Origin: Oscillatoria sp. CS-180
Lineage (GTDB): Bacteria; Cyanobacteriota; Cyanobacteriia; Phormidesmidales; Phormidesmidaceae
Reading direction: 5' to 3'
Length of the DNA: 32,011 nt
Assembly: GCF_028330965.1 (NCBI RefSeq)
Contig: NZ_JAQMUB010000001.1
Coordinates: 1 to 32,011, forward strand
Part shown: positions 8,001 through 15,926 of the stretch, one piece after another
Position numbering within the stretch: position 1 is the first letter of the stretch
Layout of the letters: each line of letters opens with the position of its first letter
The notes under the pieces: generated by a model
What the model saw: the letters and a program-made list of their open reading frames with translations, nothing else
The model's database searches: none
Told to the model about the DNA's origin: nothing
Position numbers and translations under genes: made by a program

Positions 8001-8302
8001 GTCGAGTCTGCCGCATCACCCCCCGCGCCAGTCAGGATATTAAGGACATTGCAGACTACCTCGCCACCCACAGCAGCCTCGACCGGGCAGAAACATTTCT
8101 AAGTGATATCGATTCGGTGCTCCAGCGGATTGCTCAGTTTCCTCAAATTGGCCGCAAACGGGATGAGCTCTATCCAAACTTGCGGAGTTTGCCCTACCAG
8201 CAATATCTGATTTTCTACCGTTTACTGGATGATGCGATCGAAGTTTTTCGCGTCGTCAGCGGCTACCAAGATTTGACCGCCTTATTCGAAACTGACGAAT
8301 GA
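7997..8302 (+). CDS. parE: ParE-family toxin
   Basis: The 101-residue protein has the RelE/ParE layout: an N-terminal strand RVCRITPRASQDI, a helix DIADYLATHSSLDRAETFL, and the C-terminal core GRKRDELYPNLRSLPYQQYL then IFYRLLDDAIEVFRVVSGYQD. ParE toxins are generally gyrase inhibitors, whereas RelE relatives cleave mRNA; the sequence alone does not prove which. It overlaps the antitoxin gene by 4 nt, so the two are translationally coupled. Length and key segments look intact, so the module may be active and could stabilise this accessory region. Confidence 0.88.
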   Translation: MSRVCRITPRASQDIKDIADYLATHSSLDRAETFLSDIDSVLQRIAQFPQIGRKRDELYPNLRSLPYQQYLIFYRLLDDAIEVFRVVSGYQDLTALFETDE

Positions 8303-8307
8303 AGGAT

Positions 8308-8589
8308 TTAGGGATTCAGTATTTGTCGATTGGGCACCCGCAATTCTGAAAACAGTGTTGATTCAATGGGGTTTTCCTCAGCGAACTCTGCTGCCTCATA
8401 CCAACCCTCCAACAGCGTACACACTGTCACCCTCTCCTTCAGCGGATCACATATCCAGTATTCCGGAATATCCAGCACGCTATACTCCGCCCGCTTCGCG
8501 CGATAGTCCGTACTCTTCGTAGACTCGCTCACCACCTCCACTACCAGCAACGGCGAACGGCGGTGATTCATTGGCAGGTTTATGGAAAA
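8308..8589 (-). pseudogene. C-terminal fragment of a Uma2 family endonuclease
   Basis: The minus-strand frame encodes RRSPLLVVEVVSESTKSTDY, then RAKRAEYSVLDIPEYWICDP and a short tail. These are the PD-(D/E)xK-type core blocks of Uma2 (DUF820) proteins. The N-terminal 80-100 residues typical of the family are missing: upstream, the DNA instead carries coding sequence of a P-loop ATPase in another frame. An internal ATG (8569-8571) could start an 87-residue product, but without the N-terminal strands it is unlikely to fold as a nuclease. The gene was probably truncated by the rearrangement at about 8580-8600. Confidence 0.75.
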
Positions 8590-9046
8590 TAGAGACAGAG
8601 ACGGAGTAGCCGCGTCTAGCGGTATGGGCAGCTAGGACTTCCGTCTGGTCGAGATATTTGCAGTCGTAGACGATCGCAGGTATTCCCTGATCCAACGCTT
8701 AACGGATGGTAGCGTTGATCATCGAGAAGGTCTTGCCTGAACCGGGAGCGCCACAGACAGCAATCCCTTGCTGGGCATCGGATAGCCAGAGCCTGCGATC
8801 GCCGTTGATCTGACTTTTGGCATTCCGAATGGCGCTGCCAACATACGAGGTGACAGTATTGTGGCGACGTTCCTGAAGTTGCTGCATCGCTTTCTTGCGG
8901 GCGGCGCGTTTTGCACCACTTCCAGCCAGGTAGCCTCGGGCCAGTTGGCCTTTCTTCTGATTTTTGCCAGCAAAGGACATCACCATCATTGCCGCGATCG
9001 CCCAATGAGAACCGCTGATGGCTACTCTGGTGCGGGCCCTAAACAA
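8590..9046 (-). pseudogene. N-terminal part of a conjugation-type (VirD4/TraG-like) P-loop ATPase, broken
   Basis: Read from 9046 downward, the frame contains a basic, Gln-rich stretch (QKKGQLARGYLAGSGAKRAA), then YVGSAIRNAKSQINGDRRLW and a Walker A motif in AVCGAPGSGKTFSMI. A TAA at 8699-8701 stops it, but the same frame continues with ALDQGIPAIVYDCKYLDQTE and VLAAHTARRGYSV, as expected in coupling-protein-like ATPases. The homology ends at about 8590 where a Uma2 fragment begins. So it has one nonsense codon plus loss of the C-terminal two thirds. An internal MMVMSF (from 8989) may have been near the original start of the soluble part. The coupling-protein identity is probable, not certain. 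Confidence 0.55.
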
Positions 9047-9629
9047 TGCTGCTGATCAGTATTGGAAACGAGGACGAGAGCCAGAGATTTCTAAGAAGCT
9101 GACGGATTGGGCAACGGAAATTGAGTTTGGCCCACCGCAGTTTAGCGATCGCACAAAGCTCCGCTCTGACCTCCAGTTTCGGGCTAGTCGGCTGTTAGGG
9201 AACTGGGTGGAGGCGAGTCTGAATCGTTTCGCCAGAGCCGCAGCGGATGAAGGGAAAAGCGATCGCCCTTGGCTAGAAGCCGTAGTGATGGTAATCGCTG
9301 AAAAGCCTGCCGCATCTTGGACAGATGAAGATGTGATCCGCTTTGAGCTGAGCTTGAGTGATCTGTCGCGACGGTTTAAGAATTTAGAAGTATTGCAGGC
9401 TGCGGTGAAAGCGACCAGCAGAGGCGGCTTTGAAGCGCGACGAGTCACCGTGACTCGCCCAGATGGCACGGAAGTCAACAAAATGGTCTGGGCGGATCAT
9501 GAGCATCAAGCCAAGGTCGATTCCCTCATTGAGCAGCTCTTGCAGCAGTGCCCTGACCCACAGTTACAGCAAGCCTTAGGAACGGGAACTTATTTAAGTA
9601 TCAACTTTGAGCTTTGGATTCGCCGATGA
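9018..9629 (+). CDS. Hypothetical protein, 203 aa, possibly the C-terminal part of a larger protein
   Basis: The frame opens at an ATG inside the reversed start of the broken ATPase and encodes a soluble helical protein: KKLTDWATEIEFGPPQFSD, then WTDEDVIRFELSLSDLSRRF, then GGFEARRVTVTRPDGTEVNK, ending in a helical tail. The last two blocks look like the conserved end of a larger cyanobacterial protein, and the head-to-head overlap with an ATPase fragment suggests that a rearrangement removed the front. I see no nucleotide-binding or catalytic motif in what remains. I do not recognise a named family. It may be expressed as a short protein or be a remnant. Confidence 0.45.
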   Translation: MATLVRALNNAADQYWKRGREPEISKKLTDWATEIEFGPPQFSDRTKLRSDLQFRASRLLGNWVEASLNRFARAAADEGKSDRPWLEAVVMVIAEKPAASWTDEDVIRFELSLSDLSRRFKNLEVLQAAVKATSRGGFEARRVTVTRPDGTEVNKMVWADHEHQAKVDSLIEQLLQQCPDPQLQQALGTGTYLSINFELWIRR

Positions 9630-9849
9630 CTCAATCATTCAAAACTCAAACCTGAGAACTTAAAATTCATTCATTCCTTATTAACCCGTTGAACCGAACG
9701 GCTATTTGATGAGGCAGAATCAAAGGGAGAACGCACTCCTCTCCAAGTAGCTAAAAACCGGATTTCGTAGGGAGGCATTATGTTCCCGAACGCCGTACAG
9801 CACCAAGCATGACCTGAACTACAGTAGGGAAAGAGGTAACAAGTACGCC

Positions 9850-10455
9850 ATGACGGTATCCTTACTTAATCTTCCCAATGCCCTCCCCAGTGAGGAACAA
9901 CGACTCACCTTGGAAGGCGTGACCTGGCAGCAGTACGATGCGATAGTCACGTTATTCATGAATCAATTTCCAGCCCTACGGATGACTTATCTGGAGGGAA
10001 GCCTCGAACTTATAACCACCTCCCCGGAGCATGAACGTCTCAAGAAAATCATCGCTCGCCTGATCGAAGCCTTTGCTGAAGAATTGGACTTAGACCTCAA
10101 TGGCTATGGTTCCGCTACTTTTCGCAAAGAAGCCGCTGCGCGAGAGTTGGAACCGGATGAGTGCTACTGCCTCGGCGAACTCCACGAAGTCCCCGACATT
10201 GCTCTGGAAATTGTGCTCACCAGCAGTGGCATTGACAAGCTCAAGGTCTATAAAGGCTTGGGGGTTCAAGAGGTCTGGTTCTGGAAGAATCAGCAGCTCA
10301 GCATTTTTTGCTTGCTGGATAGCAAGACCGGCTACAAAAAGACCTCGACCAGCCAACGCCTCCCTCAGCTCGATACCCAGCTGCTGGCTAGTTTTGTTGG
10401 CAACTCCAACCAAACCCAAGCAGTTAAAGCCTACCGCAAAGCATTAAGAAAGTAA
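9850..10455 (+). CDS. Uma2 family endonuclease (DUF820), 201 aa
   Basis: The full-length layout is present: N-terminal TWQQYDAIVTLFMNQFPALR, the strand MTYLEGSLELITTSPEHERL, then ELEPDECYCLGELHEVPDIA with the acidic Asp in the D-I-A-L-E-I-V core, the IDKLKVYKGLGVQEVWFWKN block with the Lys after I-D, and a C-terminal helix. These match Uma2 proteins, which share the PD-(D/E)xK nuclease fold; their biological role is mostly unproven, although they are extremely common in cyanobacteria. It is the first of three Uma2 frames in a row, 5 nt before the next. A short gene-free stretch (9630-9849) precedes it, with no clear promoter. Confidence 0.85.
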   Translation: MTVSLLNLPNALPSEEQRLTLEGVTWQQYDAIVTLFMNQFPALRMTYLEGSLELITTSPEHERLKKIIARLIEAFAEELDLDLNGYGSATFRKEAAARELEPDECYCLGELHEVPDIALEIVLTSSGIDKLKVYKGLGVQEVWFWKNQQLSIFCLLDSKTGYKKTSTSQRLPQLDTQLLASFVGNSNQTQAVKAYRKALRK

Positions 10456-10460
10456 CGACT

Positions 10461-11231
10461 ATGGACCCCAAAACTATCTCCCCATTCAAGCGTTCCGTAG
10501 AGCAAACGGTTCCGCCTCGGCCTGCGAAGGAAACGTTGCCGACCATGTATGATTTGCCGAGCGAGTTTCCAGAGGAGCCAGGCTTGCCTGACGAATTTCA
10601 CTATCTGCAACCCCAATTATTAAGCGCCACGCTGCAGTTAGCCAAGTATGCCGATGATGAGATCTTCAGCGTAGGGGATATGAATATCTACTACGATGTC
10701 GATCATCCGCTCTGGCATAAACGTCCCGATTGGTTTGCGGTCGTGGGGGTACCCCGGTTGTACGAAGGGCAAGATCTGCGCCTTAGCTATGTGGTGTGGC
10801 AAGAGCGAGTTAACCCCTTTGTGGTAGTGGAGCTACTGTCGCCAGGAACAGAAAAAGCTGATCTGGGCCAGACGAGTCGCGATGAAGATGGTACGCCTAC
10901 CAAGTGGGAAGTGTATGAACAAATTTTGCGAATTCCCTACTACATCGTGTTCGATCGCTACACCAATCGACTCAGAGCGTTTCATCTCGTCGGCGGCCAT
11001 TATCAACCGATGGAAATCGTCGATCAGCGGGTCGCGATTTCTGAGTGGGAAGTCAGCATTGGGGTATGGCAAGGCACCTATCGCGGCATTGAACGATTGT
11101 GGCTCCGCTGGTTTGATGCTCAAGACCTGCTGATTCCAACCCCCGAAGAGACCGTTACGGCAACGAGTGAGAAGGCTGAGCGCTTAGCGCAACGCTTGAG
11201 AGACATGGGCATCGATCCGGACGAAGTTTGA
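10461..11231 (+). CDS. Uma2 family endonuclease, long variant, 256 aa
   Basis: This paralog has a longer proline-rich N-terminus (about 40 residues), then the core blocks DEIFSVGDMNIYYDVDHP, RPDWFAVVGVPRLYEG, VNPFVVVELLSPGTEKADLG and KWEVYEQILRIPYYIVFDRY, and a helical C-terminal tail rich in Glu and Arg (KAERLAQRLRDMGIDPDEV). The E-x-L-S-P and Y-E…P-Y-Y-I-V-F-D pattern is typical of the longer Uma2 subgroup. Catalytic-type acidic residues and the Lys seem present. It starts 5 nt after the first Uma2 gene and is followed by a third, so the trio is probably one transcript. Confidence 0.85.
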   Translation: MDPKTISPFKRSVEQTVPPRPAKETLPTMYDLPSEFPEEPGLPDEFHYLQPQLLSATLQLAKYADDEIFSVGDMNIYYDVDHPLWHKRPDWFAVVGVPRLYEGQDLRLSYVVWQERVNPFVVVELLSPGTEKADLGQTSRDEDGTPTKWEVYEQILRIPYYIVFDRYTNRLRAFHLVGGHYQPMEIVDQRVAISEWEVSIGVWQGTYRGIERLWLRWFDAQDLLIPTPEETVTATSEKAERLAQRLRDMGIDPDEV

Positions 11232-11242
11232 GGAGTAGCAGC

Positions 11243-11874
11243 ATGGTGTTAACCGTTAGCCGAGACCGCATTCAGCTTCCCCCAGGCAGTGAAGTGACCC
11301 TCACGTATCAAACTTGGGAAGACTACGAGGCGCTACTGGAGAGTCGCCGCGATGATGCCGCCATTAAAATTCGCTATGACGCTCAAACTCAGACGCTTTC
11401 GCTCATGGCGCCTTTAGCTGGTCACGGTAATCGTAGTCAGACTTGGCCGATTTGGTGACAACGTTACTGCGCCATCAAAATCGTAACTGGCATGGGTTTG
11501 ATCCAGTCACGCTAAAACGACTGAGTGAAGCTGGATTAGAACCTGACACTTGTTTTTATATCGAAAATTGGCAGGCAGCTTTGGGTAAAGAGCGTATTGA
11601 TCTTGCGGTGGACCCACCCCCTGATCTGGCCATTGAAGTCGATATCACCTCACTCACGACTCTGGATATTTATCAAATGCTGAGAGTTCCAGAAGTGTGG
11701 ATTTATCGGCAGGGACAGATCAGCATTTATGTCCTTTCAGATGAGGGATATGAAGACAGCGCTCAGAGTCCGACGTTTCCGACTGTAGAGGTGAAAGCAG
11801 TGTTGCCAGCGTATGTGGAACGGCTTGGTCAGCCGGATCAAGTGTGGCTCTGCGGGAGTTTGAGGTGTATTTGA
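11243..11874 (+). pseudogene. Third Uma2 family gene, frameshifted
   Basis: The ATG at 11243 has GAGGAG about 8 nt upstream. The first frame encodes the Uma2 N-terminus (LTYQTWEDYEALLESRRDDA, then IKIRYDAQTQTLSLMAPLAG) and runs to a TGA at 11456-11458. The family homology continues in the next frame from about 11430 (DLVTTLLRHQNRNWHGFDP), then ELEPD-type LEPDTCFYIEN, PDLAIEVDITS, VPEVWIYRQG and a C-terminal end at 11874. Both halves align end to end, so a single indel near 11425-11440 split one gene. Unless it is a sequencing error, the gene is dead and has decayed recently. Confidence 0.8.
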
Positions 11875-11940
11875 ACACGCTCAGAGGTTAGCGGTGAATG
11901 ACGAAACAGCTATAAACTACTGCGGGAAGGAAAGACGCTG

Positions 11941-12432
11941 ATGACTGATGCAAAGTGGCAGCAGAAAAACAAGGGAGCTTTTGACACTGCACTGCACGAT
12001 CGCGACTTCCACCTGTGGACACAGCACCAAATTGCCTGCCTACAAAAGGAACAGTGGGCAGAGGTCGACGTAGAAAATTTGGTTGAGGAGTTAGCGGACT
12101 TGAGCAGAAGTGAACAAAAGGAACTTGGCAGTTACCTGAAGGTGCTGCTGATGCATTTACTCAAGTGGCAGTATCAATCGGAACGGCACACCAAAAGCTG
12201 GACAATCGCGATCGCGAATTGTCGGGATAGTATCCAGGATTGCTTGGAGGATAGCCCGAGCTTGCAACGGTTTCTAGAAGAGGCCGGTTGGGTTGCCAAA
12301 TACTATCGTCGTGCCCGTCGTGATGCGGTCAAAGAAACGGAGTTATCTGCTGATACTTTTCCCACTGTGTGTCCCTACACCATGGCCCAAATTCTAGATT
12401 CCCAGTTTTGGCCTAAAACTATCGAGTGCTAG
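11941..12432 (+). CDS. DUF29 family protein, 163 aa
   Basis: The protein matches the DUF29 layout: D..F..W...Q.ACL in DRDFHLWTQHQIACLQKEQW, then AEVDVENLVEELADLSRSEQ, LGSYLKVLLMHLLKWQYQSE, and a C-terminal YRRARRDAVKETELSADTFP block ending near 'CPYTMAQILDSQFWP'. The family is abundant in cyanobacteria, is all-helical, and has no established biochemical role. GGAAGGAAAG precedes the ATG. It follows the Uma2 trio by about 65 bp and could share its transcript. Length and motifs are complete. Confidence 0.85.
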   Translation: MTDAKWQQKNKGAFDTALHDRDFHLWTQHQIACLQKEQWAEVDVENLVEELADLSRSEQKELGSYLKVLLMHLLKWQYQSERHTKSWTIAIANCRDSIQDCLEDSPSLQRFLEEAGWVAKYYRRARRDAVKETELSADTFPTVCPYTMAQILDSQFWPKTIEC

Positions 12433-12527
12433 AGCTAGCCAAACGAGGGGAGCAGTATTTGATGTGCTGTGTACCCACTGGAGCCGCTGGCTGCAAGGGC
12501 ATCGTCAGTGTTTACAGCTGCGATCGC

Positions 12528-12851
12528 TCAAATGACATGAAAAATCAGATTGCCAGTAGAGGTCGTGGTATCGATGCCGTCATTTAAGCTCTTGAAGCCA
12601 ATACCGCGATCGTTCAATTCTTCAATTGTGGCAATCAGATGTTTCAGCGTTCGGCCCAAGCGGTCCAGCTTCACGACGACCAGCACGTCACCTTCTCGCA
12701 GATAGGCGATCGCCTCGCCTAGTCCAGGACGAGCTTCCTGCGCACCACTCACCACACCGCTGTGGATTTTCTCACAACCAGCTTACTGGAGACGATCAGT
12801 CTGTAATATCAATGACTGCTCAGCCATCGAAACCCGCTCATACCCTCCCAA
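12528..12851 (-). pseudogene. Serine recombinase (resolvase) catalytic-domain pseudogene
   Basis: Read from a possible TTG at 12851, the frame encodes GGYERVSMAEQSLILQTDRL, a TAA (12783-12785), then AGCEKIHSGVVSGAQEARPG, LGEAIAYLREGDVLVVVKLD, RLGRTLKHLIATIEELNDRG and LIFHVI. The catalytic Ser motif (RVS), the K-L-D-R-L-G-R motif and the order match small serine recombinases of the Tn3/Hin type. An in-frame stop sits where such proteins have a residue between DALQ and AGC, and the protein ends abruptly at FHVI, before the long E-helix and DNA-binding domain. It is a mobile-element relic. Confidence 0.82.
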
Positions 12852-12854
12852 GAT

Positions 12855-12918
12855 GTGTCAAAACTCATCTGCATTCACTATTTAAGTGACATAGAGTATG
12901 GAACAAGTTTTGATACAC
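12855..12918. repeat. Imperfect inverted repeat upstream of the recombinase relic
   Basis: GTGTCAAAACT (12855-12865) and AGTTTTGATACAC (12906-12918) are inverted copies differing by an inserted TA. They lie immediately upstream of the recombinase start. Resolvases of the Tn3 type bind sites with TGTC-type ends near their own gene, so this may be a relic of a res site or an element end. That role is inferred. Confidence 0.35.
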
Positions 12919-13228
12919 CCCCAAGCTCTCAAGACGTCTTGGAAACCTGTTTCCGATAAAACTATCAGTGAGTCGTATCAAAAATGGCCGTATTCGATAC
13001 TTGGCAAAAATATTGACTAAAAGTAAACAGACTTACTCTTGAAAAAGTAATGTTTAAGCTAGTTGAGCAACGAATCATGTATCTTGACTAGAAGCCATAT
13101 TCTATTACAGTTTGATGAAATTTTATACGACAATCGCTACAACTGATTTGATCGTTTTCATTGTTATATTTCATATTGACACAACGAAATAGCTTGATAA
13201 GTAGCATTCAAGAAATGAGAAGCAGAAT
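12919..13228. other. AT-rich gene-free stretch
   Basis: No ORF or RNA gene with support is seen. Composition shifts sharply to AT-rich here and stays so through about 15.4 kb, which suggests a different origin from the flanking Uma2/DUF29 region. Confidence 0.4.
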
Positions 13229-13819
13229 TTATAATACACATAGAAATCCCGAAATCAAGAAAATTAATATATTTAGTAAAACATTGATTTTTCGAGAAAA
13301 TCTGAATCTATATTGAATTTCAAAAAAAATTTTTATTATACTTAAAAGCGTGTTTTTGCAAATCAAAATATGAAGGTTAAAAATCATAAGTCTGAGTAGA
13401 AAATGCATGGATTTTGTTGCTTCAAAAAGCAGAAAACTTACAAGGGAGCACAACACGATCAGACAAATTAATAATAAAATTGTTGAAAGCTTGTTTATGA
13501 TTTCTACATAGTCCAGATAATTCTCTTGGAGATTTTGCGTATGTAATAGCTCTACCGGAATAAAGCCGTTTGGCGGGAAAGCCCACCATCTGCCTTCTTG
13601 AAAAAAAGGTTCAGTATAACTATTTTGCTTACAGAACTGCTCGACGCTGCGAAAATTTCGGCTTTTCAGTATTACTCTAATTCTGCGACTGACACTGATC
13701 CATAATACATAGACAATAGTCAAGAAAAATAAAAAGGCAATAGTAAAAATCAGCAAAGATATAGCTTTCGTAAAAACTAGCCAGAATGCATCAATGGTCG
13801 GCTCTAATACAACTGTCAT
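13229..13819 (-). CDS. Hypothetical multi-pass membrane protein, 196 aa
   Basis: The N-terminal hydrophobic stretch (about residues 11-41, LVFTKAISLLIFTIAFLFFL) could form one or two helices. A soluble segment follows (about 45-100) with a Trp-rich patch EGRWWAFPPNGFIPVE. Then come hydrophobic helices at about 110-132, 138-160 and 179-196. The gene is strongly AT-rich, unlike its left neighbours. The last residues are hydrophobic up to the stop, so the C-terminus probably sits in the membrane. It is on the same strand as the MarR/EamA pair but 139 bp away. I do not recognise a family. Confidence 0.5.
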   Translation of the reverse strand: MTVVLEPTIDAFWLVFTKAISLLIFTIAFLFFLTIVYVLWISVSRRIRVILKSRNFRSVEQFCKQNSYTEPFFQEGRWWAFPPNGFIPVELLHTQNLQENYLDYVEIINKLSTILLLICLIVLCSLVSFLLFEATKSMHFLLRLMIFNLHILICKNTLLSIIKIFFEIQYRFRFSRKINVLLNILIFLISGFLCVL

Positions 13820-13958
13820 GGTATTTGATACCAGATTTGTTTGGACAACTATTTTCTAATTAGTGAACGAAAGAATATTTTGCATAGTGAATCCTCTTGT
13901 TTTTTGTATTTCTATTAAAGGCGCTTTGAAACTTTATAGTAGTCAACTACATGGTTAC

Positions 13959-14840
13959 TTATGTAGGTTTCAAGCTGTAAGCATAATAGGACGACATCAT
14001 AACCAATCCTCCTCCAATCCACTGAGCAATATTAGGTTGCTCACCTATCAGCGCAATCGCACTAACTATACCAAAAACAGGAATTAGGGCAAGATAAAAT
14101 GCAGCGTGGCTTGCAGGGGTATTTCGTAGTGCAATGAGGTATAGTAAAAACGCTAGAGCATACTGCATAATCCCTGAACCTATTGCAAGTAGCCAAAATT
14201 GAAATGGAATATCTGTTGTATTTATTTCATAGCTTGAATTGAAAATAGACAGTAAGCTGAAGCACAACGCGGTTGTAATCAAACCTATTGTTTGCTGTGA
14301 TGTAGTGAGTTGTAATGGATTAGCAGTTTCAATCTGTTTTTTACTTAGAAGAACATAGAATACTGCAAAGACAGTGCCGAGAAGTACAAGTGAATCACCA
14401 ATGAGAGAAGAATGATTCGCGCTTTGAGTATCTTCTAAAACTAATAGAAACACTCCCATAAAACTAATGCTAGCCAGCAATAGTTTTGTTCGTGTAAGTT
14501 TTTCTCTCAAAAAGACTGCTGCAAGTAAAATAGTCAGAATTACTTCAGTTGAGGCAATCAATGTGGAGTTACTTACGGTCGTCATCTTTATACCAAAGGT
14601 GCCGAACATGTAGGCTAAAGCAGGTTCAAAGACTCCAGCAAATCCTTGCTTGAGGTAGTACCAGGAGAAGGGAAGTTGGCGATCCTTCAATTGACAAACT
14701 ACAGTAAGAAATAGAACGCTTGAGAGGAGTTGAATCATTAAAAGTGTTGTTGCTGCTATTTCTGAAAGAGCAATTTTTGTCAGTGTTACCCCCACTCCCC
14801 AACAGAAGGCGTAACCAAGAGCAATAACAGTGTTGTTCAT
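13959..14840 (-). CDS. EamA/DMT family transporter, 293 aa
   Basis: The protein has about ten hydrophobic helices in two halves, each EamA-like: the first begins ALGYAFCWGVGVTLTKIALS and the second follows GDSLVLLGTVFAVFYVLLSK. Motifs such as STEVILTILLAAVFLREKLT and ALIPVFGIVSAIALIGEQPN are the usual helix 4 and helix 9 ends of drug/metabolite exporters. The length fits the family (about 290). The start overlaps the stop of the marR gene (ATGA), so the pair is translationally coupled. The substrate cannot be read from sequence; control by a MarR-type sensor suggests export of a small molecule that the regulator senses. Confidence 0.85.
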   Translation of the reverse strand: MNNTVIALGYAFCWGVGVTLTKIALSEIAATTLLMIQLLSSVLFLTVVCQLKDRQLPFSWYYLKQGFAGVFEPALAYMFGTFGIKMTTVSNSTLIASTEVILTILLAAVFLREKLTRTKLLLASISFMGVFLLVLEDTQSANHSSLIGDSLVLLGTVFAVFYVLLSKKQIETANPLQLTTSQQTIGLITTALCFSLLSIFNSSYEINTTDIPFQFWLLAIGSGIMQYALAFLLYLIALRNTPASHAAFYLALIPVFGIVSAIALIGEQPNIAQWIGGGLVMMSSYYAYSLKPT

Positions 14841-15358
14841 AATTCCAACAACTGGCGATATTTCTGTTCCACAGGACAGCGATCAGCCGGACACACTTCT
14901 TCTTCACAAAGACGACAAATTGCAAAATTACGCAACTCGCTGGTCGTCATCACCGTGAGCATCTTTTCCATAAGTTTTGTCAGTTGTTCGAGTTCACTCT
15001 GTGTCAGTGAATTAATGGCAAACTGCAACTGTTGTCGTCGCTTAGCCAGAATGGCGTTCCGTCGTTGATGTCCTGCCTCCGTAAGAAACAGGGCAAGGGT
15101 TCGACCGTCTGTTCCAGGTCTGCGCTCAATAAGACCTTTAGATTCCAAGCGATCAATGAGTCGTACAGTCCCCGAGTGGGAGAGACTGAGAATTTGTCGT
15201 AGTGAGTTGATAGAGAGTCCCGGGTCAGCTCCTAAAGTTACCAGGGCAGCAGGAGCCTCTCCACCATATCCAGCATTAACCTCAACGATGGAGCTTAATT
15301 TGTCCATGATGCTGAGTGCCAGTGCCCCCAAAAGATTTAATGTTCTCTCTTCATCCAT
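14837..15358 (-). CDS. MarR family transcriptional regulator with a C-terminal Cys cluster, 173 aa
   Basis: A winged helix-turn-helix of the MarR type is seen at about residues 45-95 (PGLSINSLRQILSLSHSGTV, RLIDRLESKGLIERRPGTDG, RTLALFLTEAG). Flanking helices would make the dimer interface. The C-terminus carries four cysteines at 148, 151, 156 and 161 in CRLCEEEVCPADRC, spaced like a metal or redox site. The gene is first in a two-gene operon with the EamA exporter. A palindrome overlapping the promoter -10 box upstream supports autoregulation. The ligand is unknown; the cysteines suggest metal, oxidant or electrophile sensing. Confidence 0.88.
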   Translation of the reverse strand: MDEERTLNLLGALALSIMDKLSSIVEVNAGYGGEAPAALVTLGADPGLSINSLRQILSLSHSGTVRLIDRLESKGLIERRPGTDGRTLALFLTEAGHQRRNAILAKRRQQLQFAINSLTQSELEQLTKLMEKMLTVMTTSELRNFAICRLCEEEVCPADRCPVEQKYRQLLEL

Positions 15359-15403
15359 AAAGTCAATCCATGAGCTGACGGCTATATTTATATGTGTGTA
15401 TCA

Positions 15404-15440
15404 TACATGCATTATAAGCATACGTCTTGAGTATGTTCAA
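15404..15440 (-). promoter_or_regulatory. Promoter of the marR-eamA operon with overlapping operator
   Basis: On the minus strand a perfect -10 TATAAT (complement of 15411-15416) lies 18 nt from TTGAAC (complement of 15435-15440) as -35, about 50 bp upstream of the marR start. A palindrome, ATGC-N7-GCAT, extended in part to TACATGC…GCATACG (15404-15424), covers the -10 box. That is the standard position for a MarR operator, so binding would block polymerase. Confidence 0.6.
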
Positions 15441-15878
15441 AACTCAACGTAAGGCGGTCTTCTAACTCCCTACGCCGAGTTTGACTGCGCTGTATTTATA
15501 CTTTATCTAGTGATGTTTCATGCCTGTCATTGCACTGGCTAATCGATATACAAACCTCTCTTGAAAACATGTCAAAAATCTCGCTCGGGGCACTCTTCAA
15601 GAAAGGATCTGCTTGTCCTGCGATTTAAGCAACTAACCTTGTTCCACTGTTACGTCATTCAAGTTCTGCAACACGGCGCTTGTTGAGATTTTAGGGCTAA
15701 TTGCGACAAGGTCGAATGGGATATCACATGGGTATGCCCTGTGAACGAAAACTTGCCCCATGAGAATCACCGCTCTCTTGACCCGCGTAAGTTCTGCGGG
15801 TGAAATCTGAGAAATTCAGAACTGATCATGTCTCTCAAAAAAAACTTTGAGTGTGCTGAAACCATTGATTTGTAGGGA
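15441..15878. other. Gene-free stretch upstream of the tRNA fragment
   Basis: I see no supported ORF or RNA gene. A small CCCGC-N9-GCGGG inverted repeat lies around 15781-15799. The composition returns to average GC across this stretch. Confidence 0.35.
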
Positions 15879-15926
15879 CGGGACTGGCGCGATTCGAACG
15901 CGCGACCTACCGCTTAGGAGGCGGTC
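15879..15926 (-). tRNA. 3' fragment of tRNA-Arg(CCU); probable attachment-site core
   Basis: The minus strand reads through a perfect anticodon arm (ACCGC-CTCCTAA-GCGGT, anticodon CCT), variable loop AGGTC, T arm GCGCG-TTCGAAT-CGCGC, the acceptor 3' strand CAGTCCC and discriminator G. The 5' half (acceptor GGGACTG, D arm) is absent: upstream sequence is unrelated AT-rich DNA. No CCA is encoded. A clean 3' fragment beginning at the anticodon stem is what site-specific integration into a tRNA gene leaves at one junction. It cannot give a functional tRNA. A tRNA intron is unlikely because the break is before, not inside, the anticodon loop. Confidence 0.8.

Noticed and set aside
8861-9055. Plus-strand ORF of 64 aa over the ATPase fragment
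   Set aside because: It is the antisense shadow of a frame with a clear Walker A motif.
13863-14087. 74-aa plus-strand ORF opposite the EamA gene end
   Set aside because: It mostly overlaps the real transporter gene on the other strand and lacks a start signal.
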